Source of the DNA: Burkholderiales bacterium
Lineage (GTDB): Bacteria; Pseudomonadota; Gammaproteobacteria; Burkholderiales; Burkholderiaceae_C
Assembly (NCBI GenBank): GCA_016213325.1
Contig: JACRAY010000016.1
Coordinates: 62,001-126,000 of the forward strand
DNA length: 64,000 nt
Reading direction: 5' to 3'
Below, in pieces: positions 1 through 7,578 of this stretch (position 1 is its first letter; each line of letters starts with the position of its first letter). The position numbers and the translations under genes were made by a program. The notes beneath the pieces were generated by a model. It saw only the letters and a list, made by a program, of their open reading frames with translations. It did no database searches and was not told the DNA's origin.

Positions 1-194
1 GTACACGCTGGGGTACACCAAACTGAGCGTCCGCTGGCACCTCCAAACCACTGACAATTCGGCCAGCACGCCAAGTTTATGGTACCCCGGAACGCGCCGC
101 TTTATGCTCCAACTTGGCCAAGTGCGCGCTTCTAACCCTGGTTGCGCGAGCCCGCAACGTGCGTGCGCAACAGCCACGCAGAAAGAATAAGCAG

Positions 195-216
195 CTTAGA
201 GACAAAAATCTCTAAG
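195..216. repeat. perfect 8-bp hairpin beside tRNA fragment
   Basis: CTTAGAGA and TCTCTAAG form a perfect stem around a six-base loop (CAAAAA). It lies just beyond the 3' end of the tRNA fragment that reads leftward, where a tRNA terminator would sit. There is no clear T-run, so termination is only possible. Confidence 0.4.
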
Positions 217-239
217 TCGTTGATTGAAAAGGACATTCT

Positions 240-285
240 TGGTGCGGCGGCAGGATTCGAACCCACGACCCCTTAGTTCGTAGCC
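240..285 (-). tRNA. 3' half of a tRNA-Arg(ACG)-like gene, truncated
   Basis: Read on the minus strand this ends in CCGCACCA and carries a T-arm with loop TTCGAAT and an anticodon loop CTACGAA, as in tRNA-Arg with anticodon ACG. The anticodon stem 3' strand (CTAAG) has no matching 5' strand, and no D-arm or 5' acceptor strand lies upstream (positions above 285). Only the 3' half is therefore present. Such 3' halves are typical att sites left by tyrosine-integrase elements. The identity as Arg is from memory of betaproteobacterial tRNAs. Confidence 0.6.
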
Positions 286-370
286 TGTGAAACAGTGAAC
301 AGGGGTTAGTGAATTCAACGACTTACGGGCGTCCTTCCATCGTTGAATTGCAGTGAAGTGCCTAGAGGCG

Positions 371-400
371 CTGAGAGGAGTCGCGCAAAAGTCACGCAAC
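371..400 (+). mobile_element. possible 3' end of a decayed integrase
   Basis: This stretch (GAGGAGTCGCGCAAAAGTCACGCAA, read in part) resembles the end of the integrase remnant at 10412-10440, which encodes KSRNSHAL; here one frame reads ESRKSHAT. Tyrosine integrases of this type often end in a similar basic tail. Nothing else of an integrase is recognisable here. Positions 286-519 otherwise hold no gene I can support. Confidence 0.3.
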
Positions 401-519
401 TTTCTTCGAGCCACCCCTCTACTCGTCATTTGGATGCGCAGTCAGGGCGGGTGCCAGCGTGTCCGCTCTTTGACGTCACCGCGGCGATACGCTCGACCTG
501 CCCTGCTGGGCGTGCTGAT

Positions 520-1425
520 CTAGCGTCGGCCCCTGCTCGCCTCCATCGCACGGAGCAAGGATCGGGCCTCGTCCGCTTCAGGAATGGGGCGGCCGCCGTC
601 GCGCCACTCGACAGCGGCTTTGAAGCCTTCCTGCTGCGCATATCGACGGAACCACAGCCCCTCGGGGTTGTGGCGCGTGATGCCGTCAAAGAGCGTGGCA
701 AACATCTGTGTCTGCTCAAGGCCCATCGACAGCATCGCCTGGTTCACCACCAGCTTGTGCATCGCGAGGTGGCTGCGAGGCACGCCAGCAATGCGTTCCG
801 CAAGTTGCCTCGTACGGGCTTCCAGTTCGGCTAGCGGGACGGCCACGGTCGCTAGCCCCCAGTCAGCGGCCTCCTTCCCGCTGAGCACGTCTCCCGTGAA
901 CATCAATTGCTTCGCGCGCATCGGCCCCACCCTGTACGTCCACATCGCGGTCGTCGGGCAGCCCCAGACGCGAGTGGGCATGTATCCGATGCGGGCGTCG
1001 TCGGCCACGACCAGCAAGTCACAGCACAGGGCGATGTCGCTGCCCCCGGCCACTGCGGCGCCGTGGACCTTGGCGATCGTGGGCTTGGCGCTTCGCCAAA
1101 GCGCCATGAAGCACTCCGTGTATTTCTTCATTTGAGCGTAGTCGACCATCGGGTCCCAGGGATAGGCTTCCTGCTGGCAAGGATGCTCAATTTCACTCTC
1201 GGCAAAGCTGACGAGGTCGTAGCCGCCGCAGAAGCCCTTGCCAGCGCCCTCCACCACGATCACATGGACCGCCTCGTTGCAGTTGGCCCATTCGACTGCA
1301 GCCTTGATCTCCCCGGGCATCTCCTCATTGATCGCGTTCAATCGCTCCGGTCGATTCAGGATCAATCTGGCGAATCGCGGCGAGCTCGCATCCTGCTCGA
1401 TGGTGAGGGTTGTGAAAGTAGGCAT
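520..1425 (-). CDS. enoyl-CoA hydratase/isomerase (crotonase) family protein
   Basis: A 301-residue crotonase-fold protein, likely acting in the cytoplasm on an acyl-CoA. The two oxyanion-hole segments are visible: GKGFCGGYD near residues 62-70 and HGAAVAGG about 50 residues later. The usual catalytic glutamates are not obvious around [12 protein letters not shown], so hydratase, isomerase or another crotonase activity cannot be chosen. The ATG at 1425 is preferred over longer in-frame starts because CAAGGAGAT lies just upstream and homology begins there. It is divergent from a TetR gene, with palindromes between them that probably control it. Confidence 0.85.
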   Translation of the reverse strand: MPTFTTLTIEQDASSPRFARLILNRPERLNAINEEMPGEIKAAVEWANCNEAVHVIVVEGAGKGFCGGYDLVSFAESEIEHPCQQEAYPWDPMVDYAQMKKYTECFMALWRSAKPTIAKVHGAAVAGGSDIALCCDLLVVADDARIGYMPTRVWGCPTTAMWTYRVGPMRAKQLMFTGDVLSGKEAADWGLATVAVPLAELEARTRQLAERIAGVPRSHLAMHKLVVNQAMLSMGLEQTQMFATLFDGITRHNPEGLWFRRYAQQEGFKAAVEWRDGGRPIPEADEARSLLRAMEASRGRR

Positions 1426-1481
1426 CGGTCGATCTCCTTGCGAATCGTTTTCGGTGGTGTTGATCCGATTGATTCTAAGCA

Positions 1482-1503
1482 GACCAGTCAGCGCTGACTG
1501 GTC
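1482..1503. promoter_or_regulatory. 22-bp perfect palindrome, likely TetR operator
   Basis: Two inverted 11-base arms (GACCAGTCAGC and its complement) meet with no spacer. It lies in the divergent intergenic region between the crotonase gene and the TetR gene, where an autoregulatory operator is expected. Which regulator binds is inferred from position only. Confidence 0.6.
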
Positions 1504-1515
1504 ACGTTCGCGACT

Positions 1516-1535
1516 GACAGTCAGCAGTGACTGTC
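1516..1535. promoter_or_regulatory. second inverted repeat, 8-bp arms
   Basis: GACAGTCA and TGACTGTC flank GCAG, a near match in sequence (CAGTCA...TGACTG) to the 22-bp palindrome centred 33 bp away. The pair suggests two operators for one dimeric regulator, most simply the adjacent TetR protein. Confidence 0.5.
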
Positions 1536-1548
1536 GGACACTTCGCCC

Positions 1549-2187
1549 ATGATTGACTCCAAGAAAAGGCCGGCGAGAAGGCGGCCGTCCCCGCCGGGAC
1601 CTGCAGAGCAGGCGCAGCACGCCACGGCCAAGCATCGAATCGTTGCCGCTGCAGTGGACATCCTGGTGACCGAGGGCGTGGCCCGGACCAGCACGCTCAA
1701 GGTGCAGCAGCGCGCCGGCGTGAGTCGCGGCGCATTGCTCCATCATTTCCCCACGCATGCCGTTCTCCTTTCGGCCACTGTTGCAGAGCTCGTTCGGCAG
1801 AACGAGGCCGCGGTCCGAGAGAGCCTGGAGCGACTCAGCGGGACCGCCGACCCAGTGGAGCGTGCGGTGCGGGTGCTGTCACTTGCGTCGATTCGCCCTT
1901 CGTTCATGGCCGAGCTCGAGCTGTGGGCGGTCGCCCGAACGGACGCCGATCTGCGCGCCGCACTTTCCCGGGCCGAGCGCGACGCCAAGAAGGACAGCGA
2001 CCGCGTGCTCCTTGCGCTGTTCGCGCCATTCGCCGGTCACCCTGCCTTGCCGCAAGTCGTCGCCATGACGAACGAGTTCGTACGCGGCCTGGCGCTGTCG
2101 AGCGTTCTGCGAAGTCCTGTACGCCGCCAGCAGCTGGTCGCGCAATGGATCCACGTGGTCAAGACAATTCTGGAGGCAAGAGAATGA
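1549..2187 (+). CDS. TetR/AcrR family transcriptional regulator
   Basis: A 212-residue regulator. Residues about 28-75 form a TetR helix-turn-helix ([21 protein letters not shown], followed by [23 protein letters not shown]). The N-terminal 25 residues are basic and proline-rich. The C-terminal ligand domain is not diagnostic. It is divergent from the crotonase gene and its stop overlaps the start of a truncated acyl-CoA ligase by ATGA, so the original operon was TetR-ligase. The ligand may have been an acyl-CoA or aromatic acid; this is inference from neighbours. Confidence 0.85.
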   Translation: MIDSKKRPARRRPSPPGPAEQAQHATAKHRIVAAAVDILVTEGVARTSTLKVQQRAGVSRGALLHHFPTHAVLLSATVAELVRQNEAAVRESLERLSGTADPVERAVRVLSLASIRPSFMAELELWAVARTDADLRAALSRAERDAKKDSDRVLLALFAPFAGHPALPQVVAMTNEFVRGLALSSVLRSPVRRQQLVAQWIHVVKTILEARE

Positions 2188-2555
2188 ATGAGCTTCGCGC
2201 CCAATTGCAGGATTCCTACCATGCGGCCGACACGGGTGTGGATCTGGTGGACCTCACGGCTGGCGATCTCCTGAGTCGTGCTGCGCTCGCCCACCCTGCG
2301 CGGACAGCGCTGGTGGAAGTCGGTTCGCCCGCAGCTCCATCCCTCACTGGCGCCGATTCGACCGACCGACGCTGGACCTACGCGCAGCTGTGGCAGCAGT
2401 CCCAGCAATGTGCGGCCTGGCTGCTGGAGCGCTTCCAGCCGGGCGAGCGCATCTGTGTTTACGCGCCGAACGTCCCGGAGTGGGTCATCCTGCAGTACGC
2501 GGCCGCCTATGCGGGTCTCGTGCTCGTCACCGCCAATCCTGCCTTGCGTCCTTGA
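2184..2555 (+). pseudogene. truncated AMP-dependent acyl-CoA ligase, N-terminal 120 residues only
   Basis: The 123 codons match the N-terminus of long AMP-forming acyl-CoA synthetases: WTYAQLWQQ, then GERICVYAPNVPEWVILQ and GLVLVTANPALR. In the family this is followed by about 400 more residues with the AMP-binding signature, all absent. Homology stops at the ANPALR step, near 2546-2552, and the frame ends a few bases later. The sequence beyond the break belongs to an aldolase fragment on the other strand. The start overlaps the TetR stop (ATGA). It is almost certainly non-functional. Confidence 0.8.
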
Positions 2556-2727
2556 GGTCGGCCGGGGCGTGCTCCATGTCGAACAGCAGCCAGTCGAAGG
2601 CGGCGCCGGCGCAAAGTTCGCCGGTCATCGGGCTTGGAATGCTGCACCAGAGGCCCCACTGAGCCGGCGCCGAGCGGTTGCGCAAGACGAGCAGGAAACG
2701 ATTCGGGCGTGCAGCGGGCAAGGTCAT
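2550..2727 (-). pseudogene. truncated HpcH/HpaI aldolase, N-terminal fragment
   Basis: From ATG at 2727 the minus strand encodes about 58 residues, including QWGLWCSIPSPMTGELCAGA and FDWLLFDMEHAPADL, the N-terminus of the 4-hydroxy-2-oxoheptanedioate aldolase family (normally about 250-270 residues). Homology ends near 2550 at the junction with the truncated acyl-CoA ligase. It lies 13 bases after the reductase gene and would be the last gene of the 2741-7524 operon, where an HpaI aldolase would naturally follow the HpaH-like hydratase. Confidence 0.8.
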
Positions 2728-2740
2728 GGGTCTGGGAATC

Positions 2741-3697
2741 TCAGAGGTCAAGAACGAGAAGCGGGCTCTTGGCCCGTGAGCAGCAAGGCGTGAATTGGTC
2801 ATTCCTGGCCTTCTCTTCATCCGTGAAGTAAAGGTCGCGGTGGTCGCACTCGCCGGACAAGACACGGGTGATGCAGGTCCCGCAGACGCCTTGCTCGCAC
2901 GACACGAGAATCTCGATGCCTTGCGCGGCCAGGGCCTGCACGACAGTCTTGTCCGCCGGGATCTCGTGGACGGCGCCGCTGCTCGCAAGCTGGACGCGGA
3001 AGGGCCGGTCGCCCGTGCTGTCGATCGGGGCTGCCCCGAAGTGCTCGACGTGCAGTTGATCCCCTGGCCAGCCTTGTGCGCGGGCGCAGGAAGTCACGTG
3101 GTCGATGAAGCCCTTGGGTCCGCACACATAGAGATGGACGCCGGGCTCGGGACGGGCAAGCACGGCCGGCGCGTCCAGCCGCTGCTGTGGCGGTCCGTCG
3201 TCGTGGTGGAACTGCACTTTGGCGGCAAACCGCGAGACATGGATTTCGTCTCGAAACGCCGTGTGCTCCCGCGACCGGGTGCAGTAGTGCATCTCGAATT
3301 CTGCACCTGTTGCCGCAAGCCGATGCGCCATGCAGAGCATCGGCGTCACGCCGATGCCGCCGGCAAACAGGATCGAACGCTGTGCGTGAACCAGCGGAAA
3401 GTGATTCCGTGGCTCGCTGATCTCCACCAGATCGCCCTCGCGCACGGTGTCGTGCATCGCCACGGATCCACCGCGCGAAGTCGGATCCCGCAGCACCGCA
3501 ATCCGGTAGCGGTGCAGCTCCGTGTCGTCGTTGCACAGGGAATATTGGCGCGTGACGCCCCCGGGCAGGTGCACGTCCACGTGCGAACCTGCGCTGAAGG
3601 CCGGCAATGGCGTGCCATCCGGGCGCGCCAGTTCGAACGAGACGATGTGCAGGGCTTCCGGACGCTTGCGCCGGACCTGGACGACGAGTGAACCCAT
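2741..3697 (-). CDS. phthalate-dioxygenase-reductase-type oxidoreductase (FMN/NADH, 2Fe-2S)
   Basis: A 318-residue electron-transfer protein that should pass electrons from NAD(P)H to a Rieske oxygenase. The order is flavin domain (RQYSL near residues 50-54), nucleotide domain (AGGIGVTPML, then LYVCGPKGFI) and C-terminal plant-type ferredoxin with C267, C272, C275 and C305 (CEQGVCGTC). This order is typical of VanB/OphA1-type reductases. ATG at 3697 is chosen because AGGAAGT precedes it at the right distance; the longer open frame has no homology. It belongs to the operon of the Rieske oxygenase at 6238-7524, its most likely partner. Confidence 0.9.
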   Translation of the reverse strand: MGSLVVQVRRKRPEALHIVSFELARPDGTPLPAFSAGSHVDVHLPGGVTRQYSLCNDDTELHRYRIAVLRDPTSRGGSVAMHDTVREGDLVEISEPRNHFPLVHAQRSILFAGGIGVTPMLCMAHRLAATGAEFEMHYCTRSREHTAFRDEIHVSRFAAKVQFHHDDGPPQQRLDAPAVLARPEPGVHLYVCGPKGFIDHVTSCARAQGWPGDQLHVEHFGAAPIDSTGDRPFRVQLASSGAVHEIPADKTVVQALAAQGIEILVSCEQGVCGTCITRVLSGECDHRDLYFTDEEKARNDQFTPCCSRAKSPLLVLDL

Positions 3698-3723
3698 CTG
3701 GTACTTCCTGCGCCGTGCCGGCC

Positions 3724-4506
3724 TCAGCTGAACGAGACGCCGATGGAACCCAGAGGACCAAAATCCGCATGAATGACGTCGCCTGCGGCGATGTTCACGG
3801 GCCGGGTGAAGGAGCCGGCCAGCAGGATGTGGCCCGCTTCCAGCATGATGTCGTGGCGCGCGAGGCGGTTGGCCAGCCACACGATGCCCATGGAGGGATG
3901 GCCCATGATGGCAGCGGACACGCCGGACTCCTCTATGACGCCGTTCTTGGACAAGGTGGCGGCGCACCAGCGAAGGTCGACATCCATCGGGCGCACCACG
4001 CGTCCACCCGTCACCACACCGGCGGCCGCGGCATTGTCGGCGATGGTGTCCACGATTGCGCGCGGCACTTCCGTGCGGTAGTCGATGATCTCCAGCGCGG
4101 GCGTCACGTACGCCGTGGCATCCAGCACGTCATACATGGTGACGTTCTTGCCGCCCACGCGCTTGCCGAGCACGAAGGCGAGCTCCACCTCCAGGCGCGG
4201 CGCGGCGAACTTCGATGCGGGGATGCGGGCGCCATCCGCATAGACCATGTCATCGAGCAGGATGCCGTAGTCGGGCTCCGTCATCTTGGACGCCTGTTGC
4301 ATGGCCCGGGATGTCAGGCCGATCTTGTGCCCGATCACGCGGGCGCCGGCCTTCACGCGCTTGTCGGCCCAGAGCTGCTGCACGACATAGGAATCCTCGA
4401 TCTCCATCTGCGGCCATGTCTTGCTGACCTGGGCGACGGGTTTGCAGGTCCGCCCCGCTTCGAAAAGGGCGTCGGCAGCTTGCTGCCGCTCCTGTTGGCT
4501 GATCAT
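3724..4506 (-). CDS. 2-oxo-hept-4-ene-1,7-dioate hydratase-like protein (HpaH family)
   Basis: A 260-residue member of the MhpD/HpaH hydratase and decarboxylase superfamily, which hydrates 2-hydroxy-dienoates left by meta ring cleavage. Visible family segments are GHKIGLTSRAMQQ, EPDYGILLDDM, LEVELAFVLG and the IADNAAAAG region. MISQQERQQAA is a normal HpaH N-terminus. Its ATG overlaps the dioxygenase stop (ATGA), so translation is coupled. The following HpaI-type aldolase, its natural partner, is truncated. The substrate in this operon is uncertain because the ring-cleaving enzyme next to it is intradiol. Confidence 0.85.
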   Translation of the reverse strand: MISQQERQQAADALFEAGRTCKPVAQVSKTWPQMEIEDSYVVQQLWADKRVKAGARVIGHKIGLTSRAMQQASKMTEPDYGILLDDMVYADGARIPASKFAAPRLEVELAFVLGKRVGGKNVTMYDVLDATAYVTPALEIIDYRTEVPRAIVDTIADNAAAAGVVTGGRVVRPMDVDLRWCAATLSKNGVIEESGVSAAIMGHPSMGIVWLANRLARHDIMLEAGHILLAGSFTRPVNIAAGDVIHADFGPLGSIGVSFS

Positions 4507-5462
4507 GGCTTGTATCCTTCAGGGGTTCTTTCGAGCACGACGAGCGGCGGCCGCGGGCCGTCGGTCTTGGCCGTGATGGGGGGAACCGGGAGCGAGTCGT
4601 CGCCGGGCGCGATCACGAAGGTGTGCTCCAGGCTGTACCAGCGGCCGTGGATGTCCGGCGCGGGCGCGGCTTCGCCCTCGTGAGCAACGTATTGCCCGAC
4701 CAGCGCCCGCGTGACGCCGAACTGCACGTCCGTCTCGAGATGCGGGTCGTCGCTGGAATAGAGCTGCGAGAACTGCGTCTTGTAGCCGGCCTTGTGGATC
4801 ATGAAGTGGATGTGGGCCGGCCGCATGTTGTGGCGGCCCTGCGCCCGGATCAGGGCTCCCACGGGGCCGGCCACGGGAATCGGGTAACCCGATGGCTTGA
4901 CGGTGCGGAAGCGCACGCAGCCGTCCGGCCCCGTCCGGAACTTGCCGCGCAAATTCATGTTCGCCTGCTGGGGATCCTGGTTCTCGTAGTAGCCCTCGCC
5001 CGATGCCTGCCAGACGTCAACCTCGGCATCGGCGACCGGGGCGCCGTCGGCATCCCGGATCCAGGCAGTGACGAACACCGCATCGCCCGGCGTCGGGGAT
5101 CGCACGATGGATTCGCCTTGCGGGGTGACGGGCGCGTCCTTTCGCCAGAACGGTCCCATCAGGTTGGCCGTTGTCTCGTAGTGGCCGCCGTCTCGGTTGT
5201 TCAGGAGGCAGACGAGGGCCGAGACGCCCAGCGATCCGGCAGCCAGCACGACCTCGTTGTGCGAAGCGTTGGTCAGCTGGCCGGCCTTGGCCACCAGCCC
5301 ACAGATCTGTCGGAACTCCGCTTCGGTCAATTGCGTCTCGCGCACGAACGCATGAAGATGCTGCACCGCGGCCGTGAGGAGCGAACGCAGCCGCGGGTCC
5401 GGCGTGCGCTCCACTTCGGCCAGCACCGCCCGGGTAAGGTCCGCCTGGTTTTCGACGATCAT
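4503..5462 (-). CDS. intradiol ring-cleavage dioxygenase, hydroxyquinol/catechol 1,2-dioxygenase type
   Basis: A 319-residue non-haem Fe(III) dioxygenase that should cleave a catechol or hydroxyquinol between the two hydroxyls. Likely iron ligands are a tyrosine of GEGYYE (158/159), Y193 in SGYPIPV, and H217 and H219 in RPAHIHF. The N-terminal helical dimerisation domain (residues about 1-95) is of the catechol/hydroxyquinol 1,2-dioxygenase kind, not the protocatechuate kind. It is slightly longer than usual, with a proline-rich tail. It is coupled to the hydratase downstream. Confidence 0.88.
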   Translation of the reverse strand: MIVENQADLTRAVLAEVERTPDPRLRSLLTAAVQHLHAFVRETQLTEAEFRQICGLVAKAGQLTNASHNEVVLAAGSLGVSALVCLLNNRDGGHYETTANLMGPFWRKDAPVTPQGESIVRSPTPGDAVFVTAWIRDADGAPVADAEVDVWQASGEGYYENQDPQQANMNLRGKFRTGPDGCVRFRTVKPSGYPIPVAGPVGALIRAQGRHNMRPAHIHFMIHKAGYKTQFSQLYSSDDPHLETDVQFGVTRALVGQYVAHEGEAAPAPDIHGRWYSLEHTFVIAPGDDSLPVPPITAKTDGPRPPLVVLERTPEGYKP

Positions 5463-5464
5463 GG

Positions 5465-6241
5465 TTACTTGATGTGCAGTCCACCGTCCACGACGAGGGT
5501 CGTGCCGGTGATGAAGGAAGCTTCGTCCGAGGCCATCCAGAGGATGGGATGCGCGATCTCGAGCGGCTCGGCCCAGCGCCCGAGCAACGAGGTATCCTGG
5601 CGCTGCGTCTTCAGCTCCTCGACGTCTCTGCCCGCAGCTTTGGTCCGGTTCACGTGGAAGTCAGTCAGGGTCGAACCGGGGCAGACGACGTTGGCGCGGA
5701 CATTCCACGCCGCTTCCTCGAAGGCGAGCGTGCGGGTCATCGCGATGATCGCGGCCTTGGTCGCGTCGTAGATCGCCATGCCCTTGCGGCCCTTGACGGC
5801 GTAGCAGGAAGAGACGTTCACGATCGCACCTTTGCCGGACTTGCGCAGGAAGGGGAGCGCGGCCCGGCAGAAGTTCGCGTTGCCGATCATGTTCACGCCG
5901 ACCACGGCCTGCCACTCTTCGGGCTGAGCCTCCGAGAGCGCCGCATAGTTGCGCATCGCCGCGTTGTTCACCAGCACGTCGATGCCCCCGAAGTATTGCT
6001 CGCACTGCGCGGACGCCTGCCCCGCGATGGCGGTGTCGGCGACGTCGCCGGCAAGCGTCCGCAAGGAAGCCTCCGGGCTCTGCAGCCGGATGGCTGCTTC
6101 GGTGCGCGCGAGGGCCTCCGGATCGCGGTCGACCAGCAGCACGGCCGCACCCTCCGCGCAGAACAGCGCGCCGGTGGCGGCTCCAATCCCCCCGCCACCT
6201 CCAGTGATGAGGGCCACTTTGCCCTGCAGGCGGCCGGTCAC
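5465..6241 (-). CDS. short-chain dehydrogenase/reductase
   Basis: A 258-residue classical SDR with the cofactor motif TGGGGGIG near residues 14-21, NNAA near 92, a catalytic serine in NVSS and YDATK as the active-site YxxxK. The start is GTG at 6241, overlapping the oxygenase stop (GTGA). Placed after a ring-hydroxylating oxygenase, it may oxidise a cis-dihydrodiol to a catechol; this is inferred from operon position, since many other SDRs look alike. Confidence 0.88.
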   Translation of the reverse strand: MTGRLQGKVALITGGGGGIGAATGALFCAEGAAVLLVDRDPEALARTEAAIRLQSPEASLRTLAGDVADTAIAGQASAQCEQYFGGIDVLVNNAAMRNYAALSEAQPEEWQAVVGVNMIGNANFCRAALPFLRKSGKGAIVNVSSCYAVKGRKGMAIYDATKAAIIAMTRTLAFEEAAWNVRANVVCPGSTLTDFHVNRTKAAGRDVEELKTQRQDTSLLGRWAEPLEIAHPILWMASDEASFITGTTLVVDGGLHIK

Positions 6242-7524
6242 AGCGAGTACACCGGCATGTCTTCACCGTAGACGAGGTGGCTCTTCGCCCACTCCTGCGG
6301 TTTCTGGTTCTTCGGCAGCAGCACGCCCGCCGCCCGTACGCTCTGCGAACGTGAAGCGATGGCTGGCGGTGCCTGCCCCTGCTCCAGTGCGACCGTGGCT
6401 TCGTAGAGCATGCGGCGCGCCATCACGATGGCGCGATCGGACGGCAGCAGTTTCTCGATGTCGTGGTTCTGGATCGGCCCCATGCTTTCCTGCAGCGAGG
6501 CGTCCTGCGGCGCGAACCCCATGACCCCGCTGAAGCTGCGGCCATCCTTTTGCGCCTGGCGGTCGATGAGGTAGTCGTTGTCCCGGTTCGCCTTGGGACG
6601 CCAGGTTCCTCCCGGCACGTTCGTGCCCGGTTCGTATTCGCAGTGGACACCCTTGCCCATTTCGAGGTCCGCGCGCTCTTCGGCCGACAGCGGCGCTTCG
6701 GGACGGAAGTTGACGCTCCAGGCCCAGCAGCTGTGGTCGTCGATCGGCACCCAGACGTGCCCGCCGAGCGCATGGTCGCCGAACGGGGGGATGAGGTTGT
6801 ACCAGGGGAAGATCCACTGGGTGACTCGCCAGTAGTAGGAGTCCGGCTCGCCGTTGCGGCGCCCGAAGAGCGTGAGACCGCCATCATGTCGCTCGATCTC
6901 GAACGTGACATTGCCATCCCTCTTGATGTATTCGTTGGCCTTGGTTCCCTGGTGGAACGGGTCGTTGTCGACCTCGAACTTGTGCACGAACGAGACGTGA
7001 CTGGTGTCGATACCGCCTTCCATCGCCTGGAGGTAGTTGCATTCCTGAAGCCGTTTCGACACAAACACGTGGCTGTCGGGCAGGTTGACCCATTCGATGC
7101 CGGGCGGCTCGGGTTGCGTGTCCGCAGGACCCATATAGGACCAGACGATGCCGGCCCGCTCGATGCACGGATAACCCGTGATGGACATCTTGTCGCACAT
7201 GTGCGGAGCCTGCGGAACGTCCACACATTTGCCCCGGATGTCGAATTTGAGGCCGTGGTAGCTGCAGCGGATGCCGTTCGCCTCGTTGCGTCCGAAAAAA
7301 AGCGAAACGCCACGATGGGAGCAGAACTCGCTGATCAGACCGGGGCGCCCGTCGCTGTCGCGGAACGCGAGCAGTTTCTCGCCCAGGATTTGCACGCGAA
7401 CCTGCGGCCCGTCCGGCTCGGCGATTTCACTGGAAAGCAGTATCGGGACCCAGAACCGCCGCAACAGGTTTCCGGTCGGCGTACCGGGTCCGGTACGCAC
7501 CAATGTCTTCGCAATGTCCCTCAT
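6238..7524 (-). CDS. Rieske ring-hydroxylating oxygenase alpha subunit, phthalate-4,5-dioxygenase-like
   Basis: A 428-residue oxygenase component. The Rieske cluster ligands are C68, H70, C87 and H90 (CSHRG and CSYH). The mononuclear iron site is seen as GGIDTSHVSFVH with D173, H176 and H181. The N-terminus (LVRTGPGTPTGNLLRRFWVP) and length match the OphA2/Pht3 phthalate 4,5-dioxygenase group, which works without a beta subunit and with a reductase like the one at 2741-3697. The true substrate cannot be read from sequence. It leads the operon and has a candidate IclR site 25 bp upstream. Confidence 0.9.
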   Translation of the reverse strand: MRDIAKTLVRTGPGTPTGNLLRRFWVPILLSSEIAEPDGPQVRVQILGEKLLAFRDSDGRPGLISEFCSHRGVSLFFGRNEANGIRCSYHGLKFDIRGKCVDVPQAPHMCDKMSITGYPCIERAGIVWSYMGPADTQPEPPGIEWVNLPDSHVFVSKRLQECNYLQAMEGGIDTSHVSFVHKFEVDNDPFHQGTKANEYIKRDGNVTFEIERHDGGLTLFGRRNGEPDSYYWRVTQWIFPWYNLIPPFGDHALGGHVWVPIDDHSCWAWSVNFRPEAPLSAEERADLEMGKGVHCEYEPGTNVPGGTWRPKANRDNDYLIDRQAQKDGRSFSGVMGFAPQDASLQESMGPIQNHDIEKLLPSDRAIVMARRMLYEATVALEQGQAPPAIASRSQSVRAAGVLLPKNQKPQEWAKSHLVYGEDMPVYSL

Positions 7525-7548
7525 GAATTGTCCGTAGCATGAAATACA

Positions 7549-7565
7549 TGTCCATTATGCGAACA
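7549..7565. promoter_or_regulatory. 17-bp inverted repeat, candidate IclR operator upstream of oxygenase operon
   Basis: TGTCC and GAACA flank ATTATGC. The same motif with full symmetry (TGTCC-ATAAGGC-GGACA) occurs at 8439-8455 on the other side of the IclR gene. Between the two sites 14 of 17 bases are identical. IclR proteins commonly bind such short inverted repeats. Confidence 0.6.
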
Positions 7566-7578
7566 GAAAACTCACCCG

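Noticed and set aside
1-194. Short open frames at the left edge
   Set aside because: No family resemblance and no ribosome sites; treated as non-coding flank of the tRNA fragment.
1426-1758. N-terminal extension of the crotonase frame to 412 residues
   Set aside because: The extension covers the divergent promoter and palindromes, has no homology, and the ATG at 1425 has a good ribosome site.
3698-3967. Longer start for the reductase gene
   Set aside because: The extra residues overlap the hydratase gene and are low-complexity Arg/His-rich, as expected of a shadow frame.
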